From: Marinobacter sp. X15-166B
GTDB lineage: Bacteria; Pseudomonadota; Gammaproteobacteria; Pseudomonadales; Oleiphilaceae
Assembly (NCBI RefSeq): GCF_001752365.1
Contig: NZ_MEIY01000001.1
Span: 2,648,918 to 2,712,917 of the forward strand
Length of the DNA: 64,000 nucleotides
Direction: 5' to 3'
The translations under genes were made by a program, and so were the position numbers. This document shows positions 39,845 through 48,589 of the stretch, piece after piece. The notes below the pieces were generated by a model. It did no database searches and was not told where the DNA came from. It was given only the letters and a program-made list of their open reading frames with translations. Position 1 is the stretch's first letter; each line of letters begins with the position of its first letter.

Positions 39845-40437
39845 AATGGCTTTCCCTTTCTGACAGGGGGCCGGCGGTTCGCCGGCGATTTGGGTAAATG
39901 AACGTGTACCTTTCGGCTCTGGCCGGAGGGCAGATCGTCAAGTGTCCACTCACCAATGCGGTGGCGGATCAGCCGGAGGGTCGGAAAGCCTACGGCAGCC
40001 GTCATGCGCCGTACCTGACGGTTTTTCCCTTCGGTCAGCGTCAGCGCCAGCCAGGAGGTGGGTGAGTTCCGGCGCTCGCGGATGGGCGGGTGCCGCGGCC
40101 ATACGGCTGGAGGAGGGATAGCCTCGGCCCGGGCCGGGCGGGTCACACCGTCCTTGAGCGCGACGCCCTCCTGCAAGCGCGACAGGGCATGGTCGGTTAT
40201 GACACCCTCGACCTGCACCCAGTAGGTTTTGGGGGTTTTGTTGGCCGGCGACGCGATGCGATGCTGCAGCGGGCCGCTGTCGGTCAGCAATACCAGACCT
40301 TCGGAATCGTAATCCAGACGCCCCGCGGGGTACACGCCGGGCGTCGTGACGTAGTCGGCCAGCGTTGCCCGCCCCTGGTCATCGGTAAACTGGCACATCA
40401 CTTGAAAGGGTTTGTTAAGCAGGATCAGGGTTGCCAT
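39841..40437 (-). CDS. rluE: 23S rRNA pseudouridine(2457) synthase RluE
   Basis: 198 aa pseudouridine synthase of the RsuA family without an S4 domain, consistent with RluE. The catalytic aspartate is in AGRLDYDSEGLVLLTDSG; NKPFQVMCQFTDD starts the enzyme and EGKNRQVRRMTAAVG is the RNA-binding region. The start at 40437 is chosen by homology; the open frame to 40677 crosses cspD and is spurious. It heads the rluE-nudJ-mnmA-hflD-purB-roxA-GNAT run, which has only short gaps or overlaps. Confidence 0.93.
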   Translation of the reverse strand: MATLILLNKPFQVMCQFTDDQGRATLADYVTTPGVYPAGRLDYDSEGLVLLTDSGPLQHRIASPANKTPKTYWVQVEGVITDHALSRLQEGVALKDGVTRPARAEAIPPPAVWPRHPPIRERRNSPTSWLALTLTEGKNRQVRRMTAAVGFPTLRLIRHRIGEWTLDDLPSGQSRKVHVHLPKSPANRRPPVRKGKPL

Positions 40438-40579
40438 TGCATGGGTCGCCGGGTTGAATGTCGGGTTGGCGAGCATTGCAACATGGAACGGATCGCACAG
40501 CAACAGCCCGCTGCTGCCTTGCTCCAGACCGGCGCACAGCTGGCAGGACGGGCCCCGGAGGTACCGGGGCATCACAGGG

Positions 40580-40867
40580 TCAGGCGTTGGCGGTGTGGGG
40601 TGCCAGTGGAGGATTGTTGTCAGCGGCCTGCTCGGAGGAATCCTCCTGGGGCTTGTCCGGCTGGTCCACAGGAACAATATTGATGGCGTGCATACCCTTG
40701 TCGCTTGGCTTGGTGTCGAACGTCACGGCCTGACCCGCTTTGAGGGTTTTGTAGCCCTCCATCTGCACCGAAGAAAAGTGTGCAAATAAGTCGTCACTGC
40801 AACCGTCTTCAATAATGAAGCCATAACCCTTGGCGTTATTAAACCATTTGACTTTGCCTGTAGGCAT
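40580..40867 (-). CDS. cspD: Cold-shock domain protein, CspD-like
   Basis: 95 aa. A CSD with RNP1 KGYGFI and RNP2 LFAHFSSV binds single-stranded nucleic acid. The tail of about 25 residues (QPDKPQEDSSEQAADNNP) is acidic and disordered. CspD inhibits replication in stationary E. coli; assignment follows the CSD and its place divergent from clpS-clpA, as in E. coli and Pseudomonas. AGGGGAG precedes the ATG. Confidence 0.9.
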   Translation of the reverse strand: MPTGKVKWFNNAKGYGFIIEDGCSDDLFAHFSSVQMEGYKTLKAGQAVTFDTKPSDKGMHAINIVPVDQPDKPQEDSSEQAADNNPPLAPHTANA

Positions 40868-41154
40868 GTTGAACTCCCCTGTTCGGTCATCATTGCTCAC
40901 TAGTATAAGTGCGCGAATACACAAGAATCAGTTACGTGTTTTAACATGAATTAACAATGTTGAGGATACTGTTGACCAATATCCTGTCAGAGTCAATAGT
41001 GCCTCGCGACAGAATGGCTGGTTGAAGGGGCAGGAGACGCGCTACCATGGTAGCCCTGTTAACCCGCTCAGGCCCTTTCTGCCTGCATCCCTTGAAATAG
41101 GGCCGGGTCGAAGCCATCTATCAATACAAAGGCACCGTTGTCGGTAAAGAAACC
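40868..41154. promoter_or_regulatory. cspD/clpS divergent control region (287 bases)
   Basis: The largest spacer of the window. For clpS there is TTGACC (40972-40977), exactly 17 bases, then AATAGT (40995-41000), a plausible sigma-70 promoter. It would give a leader of about 150 nt holding the short ORF at 41047. The A+T-rich stretch around 40935-40965 (TTTTAACATGAATTAACAATG) could be a regulator site or the cspD promoter. I see no riboswitch fold. Confidence 0.45.
41047..41100 (+). CDS. Candidate 17-codon leader ORF upstream of clpS
   Basis: ATG at 41047 with AGGAG 10 bases upstream (41032-41036) opens MVALLTRSGPFCLHPLK then TAG. It is in the same frame as clpS, with 18 codons from the TAG to the clpS ATG and no other stop. 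It may be a leader peptide or a relic of a longer ClpS N-terminus; it is too short to prove coding. Confidence 0.3.
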   Translation: MVALLTRSGPFCLHPLK

Positions 41155-41514
41155 ATGCGGAATATCTACAATTCTCTACTAGTATTAAGTCAGGGAGGCG
41201 GCGATGAACCAGGGCACCAGGACGACCTGAGCGTTGCCCCCGCCAAGCCAGCCTTGAAGCGCCCTGCGCGTTACCGGGTTGTACTGTTGAACGACGATTA
41301 CACTCCCATGGATTTTGTGGTGGAAGTGTTGATGATCTTCTTCGGAATGAATGAAGAAAAGGCGACGCAAGTGATGCTGCTCGTCCATACGCAAGGAAAA
41401 GCCGTATGCGGGGTGTATACCCGTGACATCGCAGAAACGAAAGCAGCACAGGTGAACCAGTATTCAACCGAATGCGAGCACCCGTTGCTGTGCGAGATTG
41501 AACGTGCGGACTGA
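41155..41514 (+). CDS. clpS: ClpS adaptor (N-degron recognin)
   Basis: 119 aa cytoplasmic adaptor handing proteins with N-terminal Leu, Phe, Tyr or Trp to ClpA. The core [20 protein letters not shown] holds the conserved NDDYTPM residues at the degron pocket; [14 protein letters not shown] and [13 protein letters not shown] complete the fold. The unstructured N-terminal arm is normal for the family. The ribosome site is poor (GGTAAAGAAACC before the ATG), unlike the leader ORF upstream. It precedes clpA by 18 bases. Confidence 0.95.
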   Translation: MRNIYNSLLVLSQGGGDEPGHQDDLSVAPAKPALKRPARYRVVLLNDDYTPMDFVVEVLMIFFGMNEEKATQVMLLVHTQGKAVCGVYTRDIAETKAAQVNQYSTECEHPLLCEIERAD

Positions 41515-41532
41515 TAGACCCCGGGGTGGCCC

Positions 41533-43803
41533 ATGCTGAGCAAAGATCTTGAACATACTCTGAATACGGCCTTCAAAAACGCCCGTGACAAGCGTCATGA
41601 ATTCATGACGGTTGAACATCTGCTGCTGGCGCTACTCGACAATGAGTCCGCGGTAGCCGTTTTGAAAGCCTGTGGGGCAGACCTTCAGCAACTCCAGGAG
41701 GAGCTGATAGAGTTTGTAGATTCAACCACACCGTTGATTCCCGACAGTGATATCGAGCGGGAAACCCAGCCGACCCTGGGCTTCCAGCGCGTCCTGCAAC
41801 GGGCGGTGTTCCACGTGCAGTCATCCGGCAAGAAAGAGGTGACCGGCGCCAACGTGCTGGTCGCCATATTCAGTGAGCAGGAAAGCCAGGCCGTGTACGT
41901 TCTGAAAAAGCAGAATATTGCACGGATTGACGTGGTTAATTTCGTGTCCCATGGTATCTCCCGGGTGCAGGGCGCTGATGATCCCGACAGTCTGGATCAG
42001 GCTTCCCAGGAGGAGGGCGGCGAAGAAGGGGGCAGCAGCAAGCCGCTGGACAGCTTCGCCACCAACCTGAACGAGCAGGCCAGGCAGGGACGTATTGATC
42101 CGCTGATTGGTCGCGAGCACGAGGTTGAGCGGGTGGTGCAGATTCTCGTGCGTCGCCGTAAAAACAACCCGCTGCTGGTGGGTGAGGCCGGCGTGGGCAA
42201 GACGGCAATTGCCGAAGGCCTGGCAAAGCGTATCGTCGACCAACAGGTGCCGGAGGTGATTGCGGATGCGGTGGTCTACTCGCTGGACCTGGGAGCCTTG
42301 CTTGCCGGAACCAAGTACCGCGGCGATTTTGAAAAAAGACTGAAAGGGGTCTTGTCGGATCTTAAAAAGCAGAATCATGCCATCCTGTTCATCGACGAGA
42401 TCCACACCATCATCGGCGCCGGGTCCGCTTCCGGCGGGGTGATGGATGCCTCCAACCTGCTCAAGCCCATGCTGAGCTCCGGCGAGATCCGATGCATTGG
42501 TTCCACGACCTTCTCCGAATTCCGGGGAGTCTTCGAGAAAGACAGTGCCCTGGCGCGCCGCTTCCAGAAGGTCGATGTCAATGAGCCCAGTGTGGACGAT
42601 ACCTATCAGATTCTGAAAGGGTTGAAGCCCCACTTTGAAGCCCATCATGATCTGGAATACACCGACAAGGCGCTGTTGGCGGCGGCCGAACTTGCTGATC
42701 GTTACGTCAATGACCGGCATCTGCCGGACAAGGCCATTGACGTCATCGACGAGGCGGGGGCGCGTCAGCAGCTGGTGTCTGCGGATGCACGCAAGAAGCT
42801 GATCGACACGGAAGACATTGAAGAGGTGGTGGCGACCATTGCCCGCATTCCGCCGAAGAGCGTGTCCAGCAGCGATAAAGACCAGCTGCGCAATCTGGAA
42901 CGCGATCTCAAAATGGTGGTGTTCGGTCAGGACCCGGCCATCGAATCACTGTCGTCAGCCATCAAACTGGCCAGGGCCGGCTTGAATGCACCGGAGAAGC
43001 CGGAGGGGGCCTTCCTGTTCGCGGGGCCGACCGGGGTCGGCAAGACCGAGGTTACCCGCCAGCTGGCCAAGGTGCTGGGCATCGAGCTGGTGCGGTTCGA
43101 TATGTCAGAGTATATGGAGCGGCACACCGTATCACGGTTGATCGGTGCGCCTCCCGGGTACGTCGGCTTTGACCAGGGCGGCCTGTTGACGGAAGCGGTC
43201 AACAAGCACCCTCACAGTGTGTTGCTGCTGGATGAAATCGAAAAGGCCCACCCGGAGGTCTTCAACCTGCTGTTGCAGGTCATGGATCACGGGACCCTCA
43301 CCGACAATAATGGCCGTAAGGCAGATTTCCGCCATGTCATTCTGGTGATGACCACCAACGCCGGCGCTGAAACCATGGCGCGGCGTTCCATCGGGTTCAG
43401 TGAGCAGGATCACCGCAGCGATGGCATGGAAGTGATCACCAAAACGTTCACGCCGGAATTCCGCAACCGCCTGGACGCCATCATCCAGTTCTCCGATCTT
43501 GCCAAGACCACCATCACCCACGTGGTCGACAAGTTTCTCACCGAGTTGCAGGCGCAACTGGACGAGAAACATGTGGTCCTGCACGTTGAGGATGCGGCCA
43601 AGGAGTGGCTGGCAGAGCATGGTTACGACGTGACCATGGGAGCCCGGCCGATGGCGCGCCTCATTCAGGAGCAGATCAAGCGGCCGCTGGCGGAGCAGAT
43701 ACTGTTCGGCAGTCTGTCGGACCATGGTGGTGAGGTCAATGTCCGGCTGGAGAACGACAAGCTGGTGTTCGAGTACGAGAACGAAGCCGAAGAAGTTGTC
43801 TAG
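41533..43803 (+). CDS. clpA: ClpA, ATP-dependent unfoldase of ClpAP
   Basis: 756 aa hexameric AAA+ unfoldase feeding ClpP. The N-domain (1-145) binds ClpS; the first AAA module has GEAGVGKT, Walker B and the arginine finger; the second has GPTGVGKTE, LLDEIEKAHPEVFNLLLQVMDHG and the sensor region. The ClpP-binding IGF loop is present in a residue run ARRSIGFSEQ. Full length. It is 17 bases after clpS and faces infA across a terminator. ClpP is not in the window. Confidence 0.97.
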   Translation: MLSKDLEHTLNTAFKNARDKRHEFMTVEHLLLALLDNESAVAVLKACGADLQQLQEELIEFVDSTTPLIPDSDIERETQPTLGFQRVLQRAVFHVQSSGKKEVTGANVLVAIFSEQESQAVYVLKKQNIARIDVVNFVSHGISRVQGADDPDSLDQASQEEGGEEGGSSKPLDSFATNLNEQARQGRIDPLIGREHEVERVVQILVRRRKNNPLLVGEAGVGKTAIAEGLAKRIVDQQVPEVIADAVVYSLDLGALLAGTKYRGDFEKRLKGVLSDLKKQNHAILFIDEIHTIIGAGSASGGVMDASNLLKPMLSSGEIRCIGSTTFSEFRGVFEKDSALARRFQKVDVNEPSVDDTYQILKGLKPHFEAHHDLEYTDKALLAAAELADRYVNDRHLPDKAIDVIDEAGARQQLVSADARKKLIDTEDIEEVVATIARIPPKSVSSSDKDQLRNLERDLKMVVFGQDPAIESLSSAIKLARAGLNAPEKPEGAFLFAGPTGVGKTEVTRQLAKVLGIELVRFDMSEYMERHTVSRLIGAPPGYVGFDQGGLLTEAVNKHPHSVLLLDEIEKAHPEVFNLLLQVMDHGTLTDNNGRKADFRHVILVMTTNAGAETMARRSIGFSEQDHRSDGMEVITKTFTPEFRNRLDAIIQFSDLAKTTITHVVDKFLTELQAQLDEKHVVLHVEDAAKEWLAEHGYDVTMGARPMARLIQEQIKRPLAEQILFGSLSDHGGEVNVRLENDKLVFEYENEAEEVV

Positions 43804-43821
43804 GGGCTGATCTCGGCACAT

Positions 43822-43856
43822 AAAAAAACCGCACCCGGGCAGGGAGCGGTTTTTTT
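43822..43856. terminator. Bidirectional intrinsic terminator between clpA and infA
   Basis: AAAAAAACCGC (43822-43832) pairs with GCGGTTTTTTT (43846-43856), loop ACCCGGGCAGGGA. A run of T follows the stem on both strands, so it can terminate clpA and infA transcripts alike. This is the clearest intrinsic terminator of the window. Confidence 0.9.
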
Positions 43857-43881
43857 ATACCTTGACGGTATCGTTCAGGAA

Positions 43882-44100
43882 TCAGCGGGCGCGATAAACA
43901 ATACGGCCTTTGCTCAGATCGTAAGGGGTGAGCTCGACTTTGACCTTGTCGCCCGTCAGAATGCGGATGTAGTTTTTACGCATCTTGCCTGAGATGTGAG
44001 CCGTCACAACGTGGCCGTTGCTGAGCTCGACACGAAACATGGTATTCGGAAGGGTGTCGATGATTACCCCTTCCATTTCAATAGCATCTGATTTTGCCAT
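43882..44100 (-). CDS. infA: Translation initiation factor IF-1
   Basis: 72 aa OB-fold protein binding the 30S A site. The sequence is the standard [19 protein letters not shown] start, [32 protein letters not shown] core and [12 protein letters not shown] end. It sits amid the N-degron genes, as in E. coli and Pseudomonas. The spacer upstream of it (44101-44190) contains the 12-bp palindrome AATTGCGCAATT at 44141-44152. Confidence 0.98.
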   Translation of the reverse strand: MAKSDAIEMEGVIIDTLPNTMFRVELSNGHVVTAHISGKMRKNYIRILTGDKVKVELTPYDLSKGRIVYRAR

Positions 44101-44190
44101 TAAGCAGGAACCTCATTTAAATGGACTTTCCATAACTCGAAATTGCGCAATTCTGCCTGATTCGCAGTCATTAAGCAAAATAAATACCGC

Positions 44191-44895
44191 TTACTGCACC
44201 CGCCACCGCCCTTTGATCAGCGACTCCAGGGGCTGGAAGCGGGTTTTGTAATTCATTTTCCGGCACTCGGCGATCCAGTAACCCAGATACAGGTAGGTCG
44301 CCCCGCGGCGGCGTATTTCCTCGGCTTGCCAGAGGACCGCAAAGGTGCCGAGGCTGCGTTGCTCCATATCGGGGTCAAACACGGTATAGATGGCGGACAG
44401 GCCATCGTCCAGTTCGTCCACGACGGCAAGGCCCACCAGGGCGCCGTGAAGCCGCATTTCCAAAAACCAGGTGTCGGTGGCACCGTCTACCAGAAAGGAC
44501 GTGAACTGTTCCCGTGAGGGGGGAAACATATCACCGTCGTCGTGCCGTTGTTCAATGTAACGCTCGTACAGGGCGTAATACTCATCGGAATATGCTGCCG
44601 GTACCAGAGTGCAGGTCAGATCCTGGTTTTTTCGCCAGACTCTGCGCTGGTTCCGGTCCGGTTGCAGATGATGAACGTTCAGTCGCACCGGTACGCAGGC
44701 GTTGCAGGTTTCGCAGTGGGGCCGGTAGTAGTTATGCCCGCTGCGGCGAAAGCCCAGCGTGGTGAGCTGGCTGTACAGATGTTTATCCACTCTGGCGCGG
44801 GGGTCCACGAACATGGTGGTCGCCGCGCGACCCGGCAGATAGCTGCAATCATGGGCGGGTGTCGCAAAAAACACCAGGGTTTTCAGATTGCTCAT
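44191..44895 (-). CDS. bpt: Aspartate/glutamate leucyltransferase (Bpt)
   Basis: 234 aa leucyl-tRNA-protein transferase that adds Leu to proteins with N-terminal Asp or Glu, making ClpS substrates. The N-terminal SYLPGRAATTMFVDP and CETCNACVPVRLNV (metal or structural cysteines) and the GNAT-like C-domain (YLYLGYWIAECRKMNYK) match the family. The ATG directly follows the aat stop codon (TGAATG), and its likely ribosome site GGGAG is in the 3' arm of a 22-bp hairpin inside aat. It ends the trxB-aat-bpt run. Confidence 0.95.
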   Translation of the reverse strand: MSNLKTLVFFATPAHDCSYLPGRAATTMFVDPRARVDKHLYSQLTTLGFRRSGHNYYRPHCETCNACVPVRLNVHHLQPDRNQRRVWRKNQDLTCTLVPAAYSDEYYALYERYIEQRHDDGDMFPPSREQFTSFLVDGATDTWFLEMRLHGALVGLAVVDELDDGLSAIYTVFDPDMEQRSLGTFAVLWQAEEIRRRGATYLYLGYWIAECRKMNYKTRFQPLESLIKGRWRVQ

Positions 44896-45609
44896 TCAGG
44901 TCTTCGCTCCCGGCCACTGCCACTGGAGCTCCCAGTGGCAGTGGCCGGGAGCGCAGTCTACGTGTTCCTCCAGTATAGATAAAAACTCTGTCCGGGGAAC
45001 ACATTCGGCGCCCATGCGCAACAGATGCCCGCTCTCGACCTGGCAGTCCATTACCACGTAACCCCAGGCCGCCAACTGATGCGCGAGGTGGACCATAATC
45101 ACCTTGGACGCATCGGTTTGCAGCGAGAACATGGATTCGCCAAAGAAACAGCGCCCCAGGGCGATGCCATACAGGCCACCAACCAGGGCGCCCCGATCGT
45201 CCCAGGCTTCGATGGAGTGGGCATGCCCTTGCCGGTGAAGGCGGGTGTAGGCCGCGATCATCTCCTCGGTAATCCAGGTGCCGTCATCGCGGCTGTCGGC
45301 GCACAATTCGATCACCGCCCGAAAATCGCGGTTGAGGGTGACCGTAAATCGCCGCTGATTGAGGGTTCGCCGCAGGCTTCTCGAAACGTGAATACGTTCC
45401 GGCCGCAAAATGCAGCGCGGGTCGGGGGACCACCACAATATGGGCTGGTTGTCGCTGTACCACGGGAAAATGCCGTGTCGATAAGCAAGTAACAAGCGTT
45501 CCGGTGACAGGTCTCCGCCAACCGCCAGCAATCCGTCCGGTTCGACCAAAGCGCGCTCCGGGGTCGGGAACCAGAGCGCGTCGTCGTCAAGCAGGGCAAG
45601 TGCAGACAT
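44896..45609 (-). CDS. aat: Leucyl/phenylalanyl-tRNA-protein transferase (Aat)
   Basis: 237 aa; adds Leu or Phe to N-terminal Lys or Arg, creating N-degrons. [44 protein letters not shown] and FFGESMF with [12 protein letters not shown] are family hallmarks. The last 15 residues ([15 protein letters not shown]) look lineage-specific and are encoded by a perfect 22-bp inverted repeat next to bpt. It follows trxB by 2 bases. Confidence 0.96.
   Translation of the reverse strand: MSALALLDDDALWFPTPERALVEPDGLLAVGGDLSPERLLLAYRHGIFPWYSDNQPILWWSPDPRCILRPERIHVSRSLRRTLNQRRFTVTLNRDFRAVIELCADSRDDGTWITEEMIAAYTRLHRQGHAHSIEAWDDRGALVGGLYGIALGRCFFGESMFSLQTDASKVIMVHLAHQLAAWGYVVMDCQVESGHLLRMGAECVPRTEFLSILEEHVDCAPGHCHWELQWQWPGAKT
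44905..44953 (-). other. Perfect 22-bp inverted repeat spanning the end of aat, before bpt
   Basis: Arms at 44905-44926 and 44932-44953 are exact reverse complements of 22 bases, with a 5-base loop (44927-44931). It encodes the Aat C-terminus and, on the aat-bpt mRNA, its 3' arm ends with GGGAGCG, the best ribosome site for bpt (11 bases before the ATG). It could block bpt initiation unless aat is being translated, giving coupled expression. Confidence 0.85.
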
Positions 45610-45611
45610 TG

Positions 45612-46688
<1,077 letters not shown>

Positions 46689-46753
46689 TTAATTTCCGTC
46701 ATTACCTGTCGCTATCTGACACTAGGGCCGCCACTTCGTTCCCGGGGCGCTGC

Positions 46754-47665
46754 TCAGTCGATCACCGGAACGGTCTGCAGCATGTGCCGCACCCGCTCTG
46801 CGCTTTTGGCGGAGTCGTCAGGTTCCAGGCGGTGTTCGGCAATGGCGGGGAATACCGCCTGGACGTCGTCGGGGAGCACGTGGCGGCGCCCCTGGATCAG
46901 CGCCCAGGCTTTGGCCGCGCGGATCAGTCCCAGTCCGGCCCGGGGGGAAAGCCCGTACATCAGCCCGGGCATGCGCCGGCTGTGTTCCAGCAGTCGCTGG
47001 ACATAATCCAGCAATGGCCCGCTCGCGGTCACCCGGCCAACCGCGTCCTGTATCCCCAGTACGTCCTGTTGCGACAGGATCGGCTGCAGTCGCGCCGTCA
47101 TCTCGCGCCGGTCTTCACCCTCAAGGAGCTCTCGCTCCGCTTTCGGGTCCGGATAACCGAGGCGCAGGCGCATCAGGAAGCGGTCCAGTTGCGACTCCGG
47201 CAGCGGGTAAGTGCCCCCCTGCTCAATCGGGTTCTGCGTGGCGATCACAAAAAACGGCCGGGGCAGCGGGCGGGTTTCGCCTTCTATGGACACCTTGCGT
47301 TCTTCCATGGCTTCCAGCAGGGCACTCTGGGTACGCGGCGACGCCCGGTTGATCTCGTCGGCCAGGACCACCTGTGCGAAGATTGGCCCCGGATGAAACA
47401 CCAGTTGTCCGGCGTCCCGATCGTACATGGAAAACCCCAGCACATCGGCCGGCAGCAGGTCATTGGTGAACTGGATGCGATGGTAACTCAAGCCCATCAC
47501 CCGGGCCAGGGCGTGGGACAGGGTCGTTTTGCCCAGGCCGGGAATGTCTTCGATCAACAGATGACCCTGAGCCATCAGCCCGCATAGCGCGAGGCGAACC
47601 TGCCGGTCTTTGCCCAGCACCACGGTATTGAGCTGATCAATGACCGAATCAATCAATCTTAGCAT
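46754..47665 (-). CDS. MoxR-family AAA+ ATPase
   Basis: 303 aa. Walker A GLGKTTLSHALA, Walker B VVLADEINRASPRTQSALLEAMEE and the sensor and lid segments (YPLPESQLDRFLMRL; GLIRAAKAWALIQGR) place it in the MoxR branch, which acts as chaperone for VWA-domain or metal-cofactor partners. The usual DUF58 and VWA neighbours are missing: the flanks are aguB upstream and a 188-base gene-free gap before trxB. It lies 6 bases after aguB, so it is co-transcribed with the putrescine genes. Client unknown. Confidence 0.9.
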   Translation of the reverse strand: MLRLIDSVIDQLNTVVLGKDRQVRLALCGLMAQGHLLIEDIPGLGKTTLSHALARVMGLSYHRIQFTNDLLPADVLGFSMYDRDAGQLVFHPGPIFAQVVLADEINRASPRTQSALLEAMEERKVSIEGETRPLPRPFFVIATQNPIEQGGTYPLPESQLDRFLMRLRLGYPDPKAERELLEGEDRREMTARLQPILSQQDVLGIQDAVGRVTASGPLLDYVQRLLEHSRRMPGLMYGLSPRAGLGLIRAAKAWALIQGRRHVLPDDVQAVFPAIAEHRLEPDDSAKSAERVRHMLQTVPVID

Positions 47666-47671
47666 GGTGCG

Positions 47672-48589
47672 TTAATCCCGCACCCGTTTCAGCAGATCGC
47701 CGTAGGCGTCGAGGCGCCGGTCACGGAAATAGGGCCAGATACGGCGGATGGCGTCAGTGCGGTTCCGGTCGATGGTGGCGCTCAGTACCTGTTCGTCGGT
47801 GTGATTGGCCCGGGCCAGAATCTCGCCCTGGGGGCCGCAGATAAAGCTGTTGCCCCAGAACAGTGTGCCTTCCGCGTGGCCCGCAGGATCGGGTTCGTGA
47901 CCCACACGGTTGGGGGCAATCACCGGCAGGTTGTTGGCTACCGCGTGGCCGCGCTGGACGGTTACCCAGGCTTCCAGCTGGCGCGCCTGTTCGTCCGGGT
48001 CATCGGTGGTGTCCCAGCCAATGGCGGTCGGGTAGATCAGGATTTCCGCGCCCGCCAGCGCCATCAGGCGGGCGGCTTCCGGATACCACTGATCCCAGCA
48101 GATCAGCAGGCCCAGGCGGCCCACGGAGGTGTCAATGGGGGTAAAGCCGCTGCGTCCGTTGTTATCAACCGCATCCCCGGGGGTAAAATAAAACTTCTCA
48201 TAAAAGCCGGGGTCGTCCGGAATGTGCATCTTGCGGTACTGGCCCGCCAGGGTGCCGTCGGTTTCGAAGACCACGCAGGTATTGTGGTACACGCCGTTCA
48301 TGCGGCGCTCAAAAATGGAGCCCACCAGCACCACCCCGAGTTCCCGCGCAAGCGCAGCCAGTTGGTGGCTGGTCGGGCCGGGAATGGGTTCGGCCAGATC
48401 GAATATGGCGGTGTCTTCCTGCTGACAAAAATACTGCGTGGCGTGCAATTCCTGCAGCACGATCAGTTGGGCCCCTTCGCGGGCCGCCTGACGGATCAGG
48501 CGTTCCGAGGTGGCCATGCTACGCTGCTTGTCAGCGCCGGAGGCTTGCTGGATGGCGGCAATTTTCAGTGTTGACGGGCTTGTGCTCAA
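47672..48589 (-). CDS. aguB: N-carbamoylputrescine amidase
   Basis: 305 aa nitrilase-superfamily enzyme turning N-carbamoylputrescine into putrescine, CO2 and ammonia. The catalytic triad is E47, K120 and C164 (LLICWDQWYPE). RKMHIPDDPGFYEKFYFTPGD is typical of AguB. The start is TTG, overlapping the aguA stop (TTGA), with AAGGAG 10 bases upstream. Completes the agmatine route with aguA. Confidence 0.95.
   Translation of the reverse strand: MSTSPSTLKIAAIQQASGADKQRSMATSERLIRQAAREGAQLIVLQELHATQYFCQQEDTAIFDLAEPIPGPTSHQLAALARELGVVLVGSIFERRMNGVYHNTCVVFETDGTLAGQYRKMHIPDDPGFYEKFYFTPGDAVDNNGRSGFTPIDTSVGRLGLLICWDQWYPEAARLMALAGAEILIYPTAIGWDTTDDPDEQARQLEAWVTVQRGHAVANNLPVIAPNRVGHEPDPAGHAEGTLFWGNSFICGPQGEILARANHTDEQVLSATIDRNRTDAIRRIWPYFRDRRLDAYGDLLKRVRD

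Noticed and set aside
40438..40677. N-terminal extension of rluE by 80 codons
   Set aside because: Lies antisense to nothing conserved and crosses the end of cspD; the family starts at MATLILLNKPFQ.
41042..41467. Minus-strand open frame opposite clpS, plus a second frame over 41060-41160 reading [20 protein letters not shown]
   Set aside because: No start codon with a ribosome site in the shorter frame and strong ClpS evidence on the other strand; could at most be a gene remnant.
44141..44152. Palindrome AATTGCGCAATT upstream of infA as an operator
   Set aside because: Short, no known regulator match and no second copy; kept only as a note under infA.
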